Source of the DNA: Thamnaconus septentrionalis
Lineage: Eukaryota > Chordata > Actinopteri > Tetraodontiformes > Monacanthidae
Assembly: GCA_009823395.1 (NCBI GenBank)
Contig: CM020515.1
Coordinates: 18,147,489-18,211,488 of the forward strand
Length of the DNA stretch: 64,000 nt
Direction of reading: 5' to 3'
The notes beneath the pieces are model-generated. The model was not told where the DNA came from. It made no database searches and was given only the letters and a program-made list of their open reading frames with translations. Within the stretch, counting starts at the first letter, position 1; every line of letters starts with the position of its first letter. This document shows positions 20,274-37,605 of the stretch, piece after piece. The position numbers and the translations under genes were made by a program.

Positions 20274-21917
20274 CCTCTTCCTGTTGTGGTCTCTGGTCGG
20301 TGGGTCAAAGGTCACGGTTGGCCGACCATGTGACCTACAGCCTTGCAGTGCTTCCAGGAAGAGAGTTTCCTGCCGTCACTGATGATGTCATCACTCCTTC
20401 ACCCTCCCCCTTCCCCCAGCACCTGTGTGTTAGAGTTAGCACGCCCCCTTGTGGCCACGCCCTCACCCACTGTCCAATGGTTGTGTTCCTCAGAGCCCAG
20501 AGGAGCAGGAACCAATGGCAGCGCAGCAGGAAGTCCGCCAGGCTGCGCTCCACCAATGGGAGGCCTGTTTCCGGGCGGAGTTCCCAGGCTGAGGCCGGTG
20601 GGAGGTGAGGATTCTCCCCACTGCCGTCTCTGGCTGCTGATTGGCCGCTGGCAACTCTGCTCTGACGTCTTGTCTTTTCAGATGGCTCCGCCTCCCGCCC
20701 CCTCGGCCCGCGGCGCGCCCCGCCCCGGCCACGCCCCGCCCCTCCTCCCGTCCCGCCCGCCCGGGCCGCCGCAGCACCGCCCCTCGCCCCCGCCGGCTCC
20801 TCCTACAACAGGGAGAAGCCCTCCCCAGCCCCGGCAGCACGCCGCCTCCCTCTCAGCCCCCCCCTCGCCGGGAACAGCCGCGCCGCCCACCTCGGGGAAC
20901 CCCCGCTTCCCCGCCTCTTCCTGGCCCGCCCGCCGCTGTACCGCAGCGCCAGCGGTCCAGCAGGGGCGACGCGGCGCCGAGAGCTGCCGCAGCGCCACAA
21001 CTCGCTGGGCGGCAAGAGGGCGGCGCCCTCCCCTGGAGGCCCCGCCCCACCAGAGGCCCGCCCCTCCTCCCCTCCCTCCCTACCCCCTCCCAGCAGGCGG
21101 GCAGCAGGCCGGCCCCCCCGCTCAGGGACGGCTCCACCAGGGGCCCAGGTGAGTGGCCGGTCAGGTGACCTCTGTACATCTCACAGCTGATTGGTTGACT
21201 GACCGACCCCTCCCCCCCTCCCCCCTCAGCTCCCGCCGCTCCGGCCGTCCAGTCGTCCAGGGGCGGAGCCAGAGGGGAGGCCCCGCCCCCACCGCCCTAC
21301 AGGACTCACGGTAGCCCCTCCCTCTCCTCCGACCCCCCGGCCCGAGGGAAGCCCCCCCCGCCGCCCACCCGCACCCCCGCTGCTCCTCCCCTCCCCTCCC
21401 CCCTCCGCAACGGACACCACTCCCCCTCCCCCGCCCCCCCTCGCTCCTTCGTCGGTGAGTCTGTCCTCCTCTCACTCTCCTCATCTGACCTTTGACCTCT
21501 GACCTCTCCTCTCTCCACTCACTCCTGGGATTTACAGAAAAAATATGTTATGTGTGTGTGAGTGAATGTGTATAAAATCATTTCTCCTGTGTTTCCTGCT
21601 CCTCCTGCTGCTCCTCCTCCTCCTCCTCCTCCTCCTCCTGCAGATGACTTTGAGTCCAGGTACTCCTTCCATCCTCTGGACGACTTCCCGCCTCCGGAGG
21701 AGTTCCGCCACTTTGCCAAGATCTACCCCAGCAAGGCCAACAGAGGTACAGCGCCCCCCGCTGGACAGTGCCAGCCAGCCTCCACAGACCTGTCTCTGTA
21801 ATGCTGAAGGTTCCAACAGCAGCCTGAGGATGGCGCCACTGAGCTCTCTCTCTCTCTCTCTTCTGTGTCCTTGCAGTGGTGAGAGGAGCCCCACCGCTGC
21901 CCCCTGTGGGCAGGTGA
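19253..21917 (+). CDS. wipf2: WAS/WASL-interacting protein family member 2 (WIRE), frame-broken as sequenced
   Basis: Exons: 19253-19294, 19447-19582, 20494-20604, 20682-21148, 21230-21454, 21644-21745, 21877-21917; about 374 residues if frame is restored. WIPF2 binds N-WASP and actin and controls actin polymerisation. Seen in order: [14 protein letters not shown], an actin-binding WH2 block (ALLSDICRGTRLKKV, SDRSAPLL), GGLFPGGVPRLRPVGG, SSYNREKPSP, ELPQRHNSLGGK, APPPPPYRTHGS, ARGKPPPPPTRTP, and the N-WASP-binding end DDFESRYSFHPLDDFPPPEE with RGAPPLPPVGR. The ending RGAPPLPP after a YPSK block marks WIPF2 among paralogues. Two defects: exon 2 has an in-frame TGA at 19468-19470 while the WH2 frame follows it, and exon 4 changes frame between about 21060 and 21105. 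Both are in GC-rich simple sequence. Confidence 0.85.
19840..20180 (+). repeat. hAT-like nonautonomous element, copy 1
   Basis: Carries TTTTTAATCCGGCCCC, a GAAGCAATGATATCAACAGT block with CAGT repeats, TTTCAATAAAGAGC, GGTTCTGAGTGGTTCT repeats and a closing GTGGCCCCACCCCTGCA. Related copies are at about 35160, 37616, 45765, 54430, 56774 and 59205. It lies in WIPF2 intron 2. Confidence 0.6.
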
Positions 21918-22115
21918 ACCATGACGACCGACTGCCCAAAACACACACACACACACACACACCCTGTCCGCCAACATCACTCCCTGCATCGCCCTCCATG
22001 ACATCAGCGCCGGGGGGAGGAGGGTGAGGAGGGGGCGGGGCTGTTGCTCCTCCGTCACCGCTCGACTTTTTCTTTATGCACTCGCACTTTTTTTCTTTTA
22101 GAAACTCAACTGCAG

Positions 22116-22153
<38 letters not shown>

Positions 22154-22385
22154 ACGTGCACGTTTCCCCTTTTTCAACACCCCTTCCTGCCCATGTGGAT
22201 GCTAAGCTAGGCTAAGCTAGACTAAGCTAGGCGGAGCAACTGCAGCAGCCCGGCGTGTTGTGTTGTCTCAGTGAGGAGGAGCAGCAGGAGAGGTGTTGAA
22301 AAACCACAGTGGGACGTCTCACACGGGCGGAGTCAGTTCCCACCGTCGTCACCTCCACCTCCACCTTGGTCCTCAGGGGGTGGAG

Positions 22386-22474
22386 CACTGACAGGAAGTG
22401 ACCCGGCCAGGGGAAGGTGACAGGAAGTGACCCAGCCAGGGGGAGGTGACAGGAAGTGACCCGGCCAGGGGGAG
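22386..22474 (+). repeat. Three-copy 32-bp tandem with CAGGAAGTG motifs
   Basis: TGACAGGAAGTGACCCGGCC with AGGGGGAGG repeats three times, so three ETS-like CAGGAAGTG sites stand in phase. It is in the WIPF2 3' UTR. Confidence 0.8.
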
Positions 22475-23084
22475 GCGGAGCGATGAAGTGCCAAGATGGA
22501 CCAAACTAAACCCCATCCCCACCCCCTCCCACGAGCCAATCAGACAATCACCTGGGCAGGAAGTCTTCCAGCCGTAGTGACGACACTTCCTGCTCCTCTT
22601 CGCCAGTGTTTCCCATCATGCCTTGTGTCCTCTGACGGCGCCTCCCACTGTACAGTGGCTGGCGTCAGTGAAGAAACTGATTCTCTTTGATCAACTGTAA
22701 ATGCATCTCTGAAGGAAAATATGATGAAGTCTTTTATTGTGAAATAACCGATGATTTTAAACAGATATTTTTATTGTTCTCCACTTCCTGTTTCTCCCTG
22801 CACCTGGACTCATTCTGCCAAGCTTCTGACGCACATGTTTGTTTGTTTGTTTTGTTCTTTTTCTTCTTCTGTGGTTTGTGGTCTTGCAGTGCAGTGGACT
22901 CTCTGATGCATCTTTAACGGCGCCCGTCTGTTTGCCTTACTAACCGTTAGCCGTGAACCCTGTTGACCCCGCACCAATCAGGTGACTCACTTCCTGTGGT
23001 GGGCGGAGTCACGGTGACCGTAGATAGCTGTAGTCAGACTGGGAGCTGTGGTGCCGGCCCAGTAACCGCATGCTGTGTGTCTTA

Positions 23085-23090
23085 AATAAA
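23085..23090 (+). other. Likely WIPF2 polyadenylation signal
   Basis: AATAAA about 1.17 kb after the stop; a long 3' UTR is usual for this family. It leaves about 600 bases to the UTP18 start, with no other gene visible. Confidence 0.6.
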
Positions 23091-23697
23091 CTCTTCATGA
23101 CGACAACGACGCTGCCTCCTCGTTACTTCCTGTAGAAAATTCCAAAATAAAAGCACGACCCTCTGGATAGACTCGGGGCCCACTCCTCCTCATTCTGTGT
23201 CACAATCATGCAAACTGAACACAATAAGCTCACAACAGTGTACTGGAGCTTCTTGCAGCTTTCGACCAACACAGAAAAAATTGACGTCGTCCAAACGCAG
23301 CTGCCTGACGTCACTTTGTTCATGCATTTAGTTTAGAAATCTGGTCAATTAATTTATTCCTTTTGGTCGTCATCGCCGGACAACTTCCGGTTTGTGTCCG
23401 TCCATCAACACTGGCTGACTCATTTACGAATCATTCCATTCATAGGAAGCCGTGGTTTTAGCTGCTGAACATCAAACGCTCGCCCATCGCAAAGGTGCAC
23501 TTTATTTTGAAGGGACGTTTTGGGTCCCGGGGGCTGAAGGGATTGCTTCCGGGTTAGAAGACACTTTCCGGAAGGAGAAGAAGAAAACAGTCCCCACGCG
23601 GCGGCGAAGCTGCTGGTTCACAAACAGAACCGAACGGAATCTGCCGACGGATCTCATCCGAACCCGCTTCCTTCTTATTTCACAGCGCCACGCGGCC

Positions 23698-24377
23698 ATG
23701 GGCGACGTCATACCGCTTCCGGTGACCAAGCAGCGACCTGCGGCCAAGAAGCGGCCCCGGGTCCGGGCGCCGAAGCCCGAGGAGCAGCGGAGGCAGCAGG
23801 AGCAGGAGGAGCACAAGCGGCGGAGGAACGCTCAGTGTGTGGCGGTGCTGGGGGAGGAGGACGCCTCCGTGCGGCAGCTGGAGGAACTGCTGTTCGGGGC
23901 GGAGGAGCGGCTGGTGGAGCAGCTGGAGGAGGAGGAGCAGGAAGAGGAGCAGGTAACTGGAGCTACGGCAGAGCGCGCGCGCTCTGTTCAACTTCGACAC
24001 TGTAGTTGGAAGATTTGAGAAGTGACCTGCCGTGACGTCACTTCCTGAGTTGTTTTGTTTGTTTGTTTGTTTGTTTGTAGCAGGAGGGCGGAGACGATGA
24101 GTCGGACCAATCGGAGGGCGAGGCTGAGGCGCAGCGGCGCGAGGGTCCAGCCTGGGTGGACGAGGACGACGAGCTGGAGGAAGAGTGAGCTGCTGCTTCT
24201 GCTGCTCTGACTGCTGAGGCCCCCTGCTGGCGGCACACTGTCACTGACCCTGCTGCTGCTGCTGCTGTGTTTCAGGGTGGACATGAAGCATCGCTACCGC
24301 AGAGACCTGGCGAGAGGAGAGGCCGAGTCCAGCATGAGCCAGCAGAGGCTGCAGCACCGCATGAGAGAGCAGTCAGT

Positions 24378-24420
<43 letters not shown>

Positions 24421-25798
24421 CCTGACCAGTAGGGGTCACTGTGTCTCAGGTTTGCCAAGTCCATGGGAGGAACTCCGTCGTGGGCGGAGCCTGAACTGCA
24501 GAGAAGAAGAAGAAGAAGAAGAAAGGTAAAAACAGGAAGTGAAGGGTTTTCTTCTTTCTTCTGACGATCTGATTGGTCGTCGTCATCGTCACCTGTGTCC
24601 CTGCTCCTCCGCAGGTGACGATGATGATGAAGACGACGAAGAGGATGATGAAGACGAGGAGGACGACCTGCTGCGGAGGACGGGGAACTTCGTGGGAGCC
24701 TCGCACTCTCTGCCCAGCGGCATCCTGAGGGTCAGTTAGCTTAGCATAGCTTGCTTAGCATCAGTTGCCACGCTAGCTCACCCGCCCCCCCCTCTGTGTC
24801 CAGATGAAGAAGTGCCTCCGCGTCAACAGCACCCGCCCCTCTGAGAGCCGGCTCACCAGCGTGCAGTTCCACCCCTCGGCACAGGTGGCGCTGACGGCCG
24901 GTCTGGACCAGTCCGTCTCCCTCTTCCAGGTCAGCAGGCCAGCCAGGCGGCCAATCAGCAGCTCCGCCTCTTCGGCACTGTGACCTGAGTCTCTGCCTGC
25001 AGGTGGATGGGAAGAGCAACCCGAAGATCCAGAGCATCCACCTGGAGCGCTTCCCGGTGCACAGCGCCCTCTTCAGCCGCGACGGAGAGTCGCTCTTCGC
25101 CACCAGCCTGCGCAACAAGATGTTCTACACCTACCACATGATGGAGGGCCGGGTGGAGCCGGTCCACTCCATCAGAGGTGAGCAGCAGCGCCACCCGCAG
25201 GAGCTCACACCGCTCTCACACACACACACACACATACACACACAGGTGTCAGGTGTCGGTAGCTCAGTTAGCCTCCTGATTAGCTCAGTTAGCCTCCTGA
25301 TTAGCTCATTACCCTCCTGGTTAGCTCAGTTAGCCTCCTGGTTAGCTCAGTTAGCCTCCTGATTAGCTCATTACCCTCCTGGTTAGCTCAGTTAGCCTCC
25401 TGATTAGCTCATTACCCTCCTGGTTAGCTCAGTTAGCCTCCTGGTTAGCTCAGTTAGCCTCCTGGTTAGCTCAGTTAGTCTCCTGATTAGCTCATTACCC
25501 TCCTGGTTAGCTCAGTTAGCCTCCTGGTTAGCTCAGTTAGCATGAGAAGAGGTGACTGACGGTGTTGTGTGGTCCTCAGGTCTGAATGAAGCTCGAGTGA
25601 AGGAGTTCTCAGTGTGTCCTGAAGGCGGCGCCCTGCTGCTGACTGGAACCAGGGGATACCTGCACCTGCTCTCACTCAAGGTAGGGGGCGCCCTCTCAAT
25701 AAACACCCACCACACACACACACACACACAGAGTGAGTTTTAGCTGTTAGCTGCTTCCATTGCTGAAATGCTAAGCTAATAGAAGATTCTAAGATAAT

Positions 25799-25839
<41 letters not shown>

Positions 25840-26191
25840 CAGACCAAGGAGGTGGTCCGCAGTGTGAAGATCAACGGGGACGTCAGCGGCGTCGCCTTCT
25901 CCCCCGACGGCAAAGTCTTTGTCCACTCCGGTGAGGCTTGTGTGACATCACAAAGGGCCCTTCCTGTTCCCGATGACACGTTCACATCTGCAGGGTTTCC
26001 ATGACAACTGAGTGTCCTTCTTCATGGCACCTCTGGCCTTTAACACACTTGACACACCGGCTGCAAGCCGAACCTGTGATCTGCCTCCAGCTCCCAGCAT
26101 GCACTTCACCATCTAGGAGATGAATGCACAGCACAATCAACACAATAACAACACAACTCAGTCATGTAGCGACAGTTCCAGGCATGTACAA

Positions 26192-26229
<38 letters not shown>

Positions 26230-27066
26230 AGCAGGGCCAGGTGTGTGTGTGGGACGTGCGCGGCAGCAGCAGGTGTGTGAGCAGCTTCCTGGACGACGGC
26301 TGTGTGAGGGGGACGTCCATCGCCGCCTCACCTGATGGGCGTTACCTGGCCTGCGGGTGAGTCAGGCCCCTCCCTATCCCACTCTCACACCCCTTCACGC
26401 GACCCCCCTTCACTCTCTCCTGCTGCTGCTCCGCCCCCTCCAGCTCCCAGTCAGGTGTGGTCAACATCTACTCCCAGGAGGCGTGTCTGACCTCGGCCAA
26501 TCCCAGGCCTCTGAAGTCCCTGATGAACCTGCTGACCCCGGCCACCTCCATGACCTTTAACCCCACCTCCGAGATCCTCGCCGTGGCCTCGCGGGCCGAG
26601 GACGGCGCCGTGCGGCTGGTGAGCGCTAGTCAGGAGGCTAACTGAGCTAATCTGATGTTAACTGAGCTAACCTGGAGGCTATCTGTGCTAATCTGATGCT
26701 GACTGAGCCAATCAAGAAGCTAACTGAGCTAATCTGATGCTAACTGAGCTAATCAGGAGGCTAACTGAGCTAATCTGATGCTGACTGAGCTAATCCGGAG
26801 GCTAACTGAGTTAGCCACAGCAACAGTTAACCCAGTGTTTTTCTTTTCCCCTCCGTCCACTGTAGGTCCACCTGCCGAGCTTCACCGTCTTCTCCAACTT
26901 CCCCGCCAACAAGGCGGCGGTGCAGCGGGCCAACTGCCTGGACTTCTCCCCACACAGCGGCTTCTTCTCATTGGCCAACAATAAGGGACACGCCCCCTTG
27001 TTCAGGTGAGCCTGCCAGCGGATTTGTGTGGGACCTGAGGCAAACTGAGCTAATCACGAGGCTAAC

Positions 27067-27160
<94 letters not shown>

Positions 27161-27190
27161 CTCAGGTTACTGCATTACAAGGACTTCTGA
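23698..27190 (+). CDS. utp18: U3 snoRNA-associated protein 18 (UTP18), WD40 protein
   Basis: Thirteen exons: 23698-23952, 24081-24184, 24276-24371, 24450-24525, 24615-24730, 24804-24929, 25003-25177, 25580-25680, 25843-25930, 26230-26356, 26444-26618, 26866-27005, 27166-27190; about 534 residues. UTP18 is part of the small-subunit processome in the nucleolus and acts in pre-18S rRNA cleavage. The N-terminal part is charged (PVTKQRPAAKKRPRVRAPK, Glu-rich coiled segment), followed by the acidic block ending DDLLRRTGNFVG. The WD40 propeller contains SSVSLF-like and DGKSNPKIQSIHLERFPVH-like blocks, LLTGTRGYLHLLS, SPDGKVFVHSG, VCVWDVRG, SQSGVVNIYSQ, and the end LLHYKDF. Oddity: exon 4 (AGA run) ends in phase 0 but exon 5 needs phase 1, as if one base were missing; exon lengths sum to 1604. 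Confidence 0.9.
25260..25545 (+). repeat. TTAGCTCAGTTAGCCTCCTGA tandem array (UTP18 intron 7)
   Basis: About fourteen imperfect 20-21 base units. It is the inverted counterpart of the array in intron 11: 25260-25293 is the exact reverse complement of 26739-26772. Confidence 0.9.
26635..26820 (+). repeat. GCTAACTGAGCTAATC tandem array (UTP18 intron 11)
   Basis: About eight to nine units of 20-21 bases, inverted relative to the intron 7 array. A further single unit is near 27040-27066 in intron 12. Confidence 0.9.
27069..27159 (+). repeat. (TG)n microsatellite before UTP18 exon 13
   Basis: About 45 units running to within a few bases of the acceptor (ttctcag) of the 25-base last exon. Confidence 0.95.
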
Positions 27191-27404
27191 GAAACAGGAA
27201 GCAGGAAGTTGGACTGACAGGAATAGGAAGTATTTCCTGCCAAACAGCTGCTTCATCATTTTTTTGTTTTGTCATGAGGAATGTGAGCAGCAGCAGCAGC
27301 GGTGGCTGTCCTGCAGGAGGCGCTGCCACACCTGTTTTCTACCTGTGATTGTATAAAAGATCTCCAACTGAGTCCTTCCTGTGTCGCCTCGTCTCACATG
27401 AACT

Positions 27405-27439
<35 letters not shown>

Positions 27440-27605
27440 GGCAGCAGGAATGCCCTCCGTCCTGTCTGTCTGCGGCTGAATAAGCCCCTCCCCCTGACTG
27501 AATGACTGAGAGATGGTGAAACTGGGGGCGTGTCCTTCGCTGTGAATGACTGGAGACAAACCTCAGCCTGTCAATCACTGACAACCTCCAACCCAGGGAG
27601 TCCGA

Positions 27606-27647
<42 letters not shown>

Positions 27648-29193
27648 GGGACAAAATGTCAAAGTTCCAACATTGATGTTGATTGGAAAGATTCTTCCTC
27701 CAGATAGAAAAGTGAACCTTTAACATGAAGCCAAACAAGCTGAATATGGAACAAAAAGCAAAGCTTGACAGTAAACAACAACTTCATATTGCACACATTA
27801 AAAAAAAAAAATCATCAAAATAAATAAAATGTCAATAAAAATCGCTTGGCTCTTTTTTTATTTGCAGCCTTGTGATTTAAATTTTTCCACGCGCTGATAA
27901 TACATTTAAAAATGAAATGACAATAAATCAATAAACTACTGCTAACATCTTTCAATGACGGTGCAACAAGAAACAAGCAAAAAGTGAATCAAGAAAACGT
28001 TTCTTGTCGTAGTTTCCCAGTTTGGGATCAATAAAGTTCAGTATCAATACATCTTAGAGTAAACAGTCTGTCAGAAGAGCAGCAGAGCATTCTGGGATTT
28101 GTATTATTAGCAGTGCGTGTGCTGCATAATACCAGCAAGCTACCAGCCGTCGTAGTAATTCAATATTTCCTCATGGGCCAAATGTATGAACAATGCGGGC
28201 CAGAGTTTGGCCTGCGGGCCACAGTTTGACCACTATGCTCTACATTAAAAACCTTCCCTAAAACAGTGGAGTTGATTTCAGCGACAGTTTGGAAGAACTG
28301 GGCCGACGGGTTGGACGGGTGTCCGGGCTGAGGCCCCGCCCAGTAGCAGCACCACTGAGGCACTGGGTGGTGATCAGAGACGGAGCTGCAGGTGGAGCAG
28401 AAGGTTGGAGCACCACTGAACACCACTGAACATCACTCTCCTCTCAGGTTGGTACTGAAGCTCTCCAGCCTGGTTGTCGCCCTGCGTTCTTATTGGACGG
28501 CTGGACAGGAAGCTGTCCGTCCGTCCGTCCGTCTGTCCGTCTGTCTGGAGCCAGTCCACCATCTTCAGTAGCTGCTGTTAGCATGTCTGGCTAACGTTCT
28601 CCGCTTCTTCACTGCTAGCATCACCTCACGCCGCAGCCGCTGCTAACGCTGACCTTTGACCCCCAACAGCTGACCAACTGATGAAATTGGGTTGTGTGTC
28701 GGAGCTGATTGGGGGGGAGGTAGCTGAGAGCCAGTGAGCTTTTGGCCAGCTGGAGGTGGACACCAGAGCTGCTGCTGCTGCTGCTGCTGCTGCTGGAGAA
28801 CCAGGCCAGTGTGGAAGCACTGAGAACCACTGCTGGGAAGGTCGTCGCCAAGGTTGTGTTGACTTGTCGTCCCGTCTCTCTTCCTGTTGTTTCACATAGT
28901 TGAGATGCTTCCTCTCCCTCCCTGTGGAAACACTGGTGGCTCTGGGCCTGGCAGGCACCACCACCACCGGGGGGCAGCACTGCTTCCCAGCTAGGGGAGC
29001 ATCAGGAGGAGGTGAAGAAGCTCGTGCAGTGTTGAGGGGGTGTGGTCAACACCCCCACACAGGATATGACATCATAGGAGGCTTCAGGAAGCGTCCTTGA
29101 TTGAAGCAAGTCATAAATTAGCTGGTGCTAACGCTAACTGACGCTGTGGCTGGTTGTTGATGGCATCACACTGTTTACATCAGGTGGTGATCT

Positions 29194-29240
<47 letters not shown>

Positions 29241-29781
29241 TCTCCAGGAATGCCGTGCGACCTGTTTGTCTGACACTTGGTCCTATTTTTCTGGAAGAGA
29301 GGCTGAACAGGAAGTGGTGGTGGTAGTGGGCGGGACCAGACCTGACCATGTGACTGGAGACTTTGTTTGCTCAGGTTCACAACAGTAGCAATAATATTAA
29401 CACTGGCAGCACCACATTCATGCACGTTTAGCACACCAGCTGCGGTGGGGGTGTGGCCAATGGCCCAATGGTCCCGTCCACCACCACCAAACACTTCATA
29501 CTGAGACAGAACCTAAAGTTCTGACAGACTCACCACAGGTGAGGAACTGGAAAGCTAGCAGTTAGCCTCAAAGAGTTAGCATAGCAGAGTTAGCCTGAAG
29601 CAGTTAGCCTGGAGGTGCTACTTGTGCTGTGGTGTGTAGTGGGAAGGCTGCAGCAGGTGCAGCAGGTGTAGCATGTAACACTTTAGCCTGCTAACGCCAC
29701 TAGCACTCTGTTGTGTTTGTTGTGTGCCACAGGAGCCAACCAACTGCTAACAACCCCTCTGACATCAGTGTGGGCGGGGCC
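27191..29781 (+). other. UTP18-TRIM spacer
   Basis: UTP18 3' UTR, CA runs (27407-27436 and 27607-27645), an AT-rich 27780-27950 stretch, a hAT-like end (TGGGCCAAATGTATG, GCGGGCCAGAGTTTGGCCTG at 28172-28236), a CCGT run (28518-28545), a CTG run (28770-28797) and a TG run (29195-29239). An acceptor at 29732 would open the TRIM exon carrying the ATG; its upstream noncoding exon is not located. No other gene seen. Confidence 0.5.
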
Positions 29782-35957
<6,176 letters not shown>

Positions 35958-36047
35958 CCCAGGTCACCTGACCAGGTCACCTGACCACCCGGGGAGCCGC
36001 AGCCAATCACAGGCTGCCAGTTTTAATTTATATGTAAAGATGTGATC

Positions 36048-36053
36048 AATAAA
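36048..36053 (+). other. TRIM gene polyadenylation signal
   Basis: AATAAA 91 bases past the TRIM stop. A second AATAAA is at about 36162. Confidence 0.75.
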
Positions 36054-36426
36054 AGTTGAACGATGAAACAAAAATGAACGAGCACGATGAATTTGTCAAT
36101 GATGTGATCATCAAGCGTAGTGATTCGATGATGAGTTGGCCCCGCCCACCTCCGGCTCTCAATAAAGATCCAGAACTTGAACGTGTGTGTGCGCCCCGTT
36201 CTAAATGGGTGCACTTCCTGTCAAAGGATCAGCTTTTTTCTGGTTGCTTTGGTTAGCTTAGCACCTACTATTAGCTTAGCATTTCAGCTAAAAGAGGCTA
36301 TGCAAGCAGCTAGCAGTCACTCTCCCCCTCACTGTGTGTGTGTGTGTTTTAGATGGGTGCACTTCCTGTTAGAGTATCTGCTTCTTCCATTAACTTTGAA
36401 TAGCTTAGCACCTTCGATTAGCTTAG

Positions 36427-36488
36427 CATTTCAGCTCAGGGAGGCTATGAAGGCTCAGCTGTTTCCATAGCCTCCCTGAGCTGAAATG
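36427..36488 (+). repeat. Perfect 23-bp hairpin between TRIM and UBE2M
   Basis: The arm 36427-36449 (CATTTCAGCTCAGGGAGG...) is the exact reverse complement of 36466-36488, with a 16-base loop. It is related in sequence to the hairpin at 38622-38688; a partial relative precedes it at about 36265-36310. Confidence 0.8.
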
Positions 36489-36595
36489 TTAAGAAAGGTT
36501 ATTGAAGCAGCTAGCAGCGATGCTAAAACTCACTGTGTGTGTGTGTGTGTGTGTGTGTGAGTGATGAAGCAGACAGGAAGCCGTTCAAGTTCTCC

Positions 36596-36601
36596 TTTAA
36601 T
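36596..36601 (-). other. Probable UBE2M polyadenylation signal
   Basis: TTTAAT on the + strand reads ATTAAA on the minus strand, about 690 bases past the UBE2M stop. Confidence 0.4.
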
Positions 36602-37287
36602 AACATAAATCATATTGCAGTCAGTGTGAACAGTTGGGGTTTCATATACACAAGAGTCCAAACACTTTAGCCCCGCCCCCCACCCCCCCTACCATAAAAT
36701 AACCCCCCGATGCTAAAACCACTCCCATCAACAGTCACATGACCAACTTTTGTGACTGGGCCTAAAGCCCCCCCCCCTGCTCTTAAGGCGTGACCTTGGG
36801 CGGTGGGGAGGAGCCTATTGGCCAACACCCCCCGCCCAGACTCTAGAGCCCCGCCCCACGCTGATGCAAAACTCCTCCTACTGTTGCGAAAATTAAAAAA
36901 AGGGAAAAAAAACAAAACATATGGGCATCATCATCATCTTCATCGACATCATCAGTGACGTGACGTCTGAAGCAACAACATTCACTGACTCCTCCCCCTA
37001 CCCCTCCCCCCAGCCCCTCCCACTACCGGCTCAAAGTCCAGTTCTGGTTGTGGTTGTTCTGACGGTCGAGTGCTGCATCATGGGAGAGAAAACTGAGGAA
37101 AAAAAAAAAAAAAACCATGGTGGGAGGGGGTGAGGGAGGGAGGGGGGCGCCAGAGGGGGAGGGGCCACCGTCTCGTGACGCTTCCTGTTGCCGACGCAGG
37201 AGGTAGGGAGGGGTGGGGTGTGTGTGTGTGTGTGTGTGTGTGTGTTAGGAGGAGGAGGGGGAGTGGAGAGTGGGGGGATGGGCGGAG

Positions 37288-37573
37288 CTACTTCAGACAC
37301 CTCTCGAAGTAGGTGGCGCCCACGTAGCCGCCCTTCAGCGAGCGGTTGACGTTCTGCTCAAAGAGCCGCCGGTTCGTCTGCAGCACCTCCGCCGCCTCCT
37401 TGTTCAGGGGGTCCTCGGGGTTCGGCTCCTGGAGGGGGGGGGCGGGAGGGGTCAGCACGCCAGTCACATGACCTGCTCTCATCACAAAGAGGAAGCCCAC
37501 TTACCAGGAAGAGGTACTGCAGGCCGTAGATGATGGAGTTTATTGTCAACACGGGCTTCCAGTCCTCCCTGCG

Positions 37574-37605
<32 letters not shown>

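Noticed and set aside
25258..25545. Regular 20-21 base repeats resembling a CRISPR array
   Set aside because: No variable spacers; units are head-to-tail tandem copies in an intron of a eukaryotic gene.
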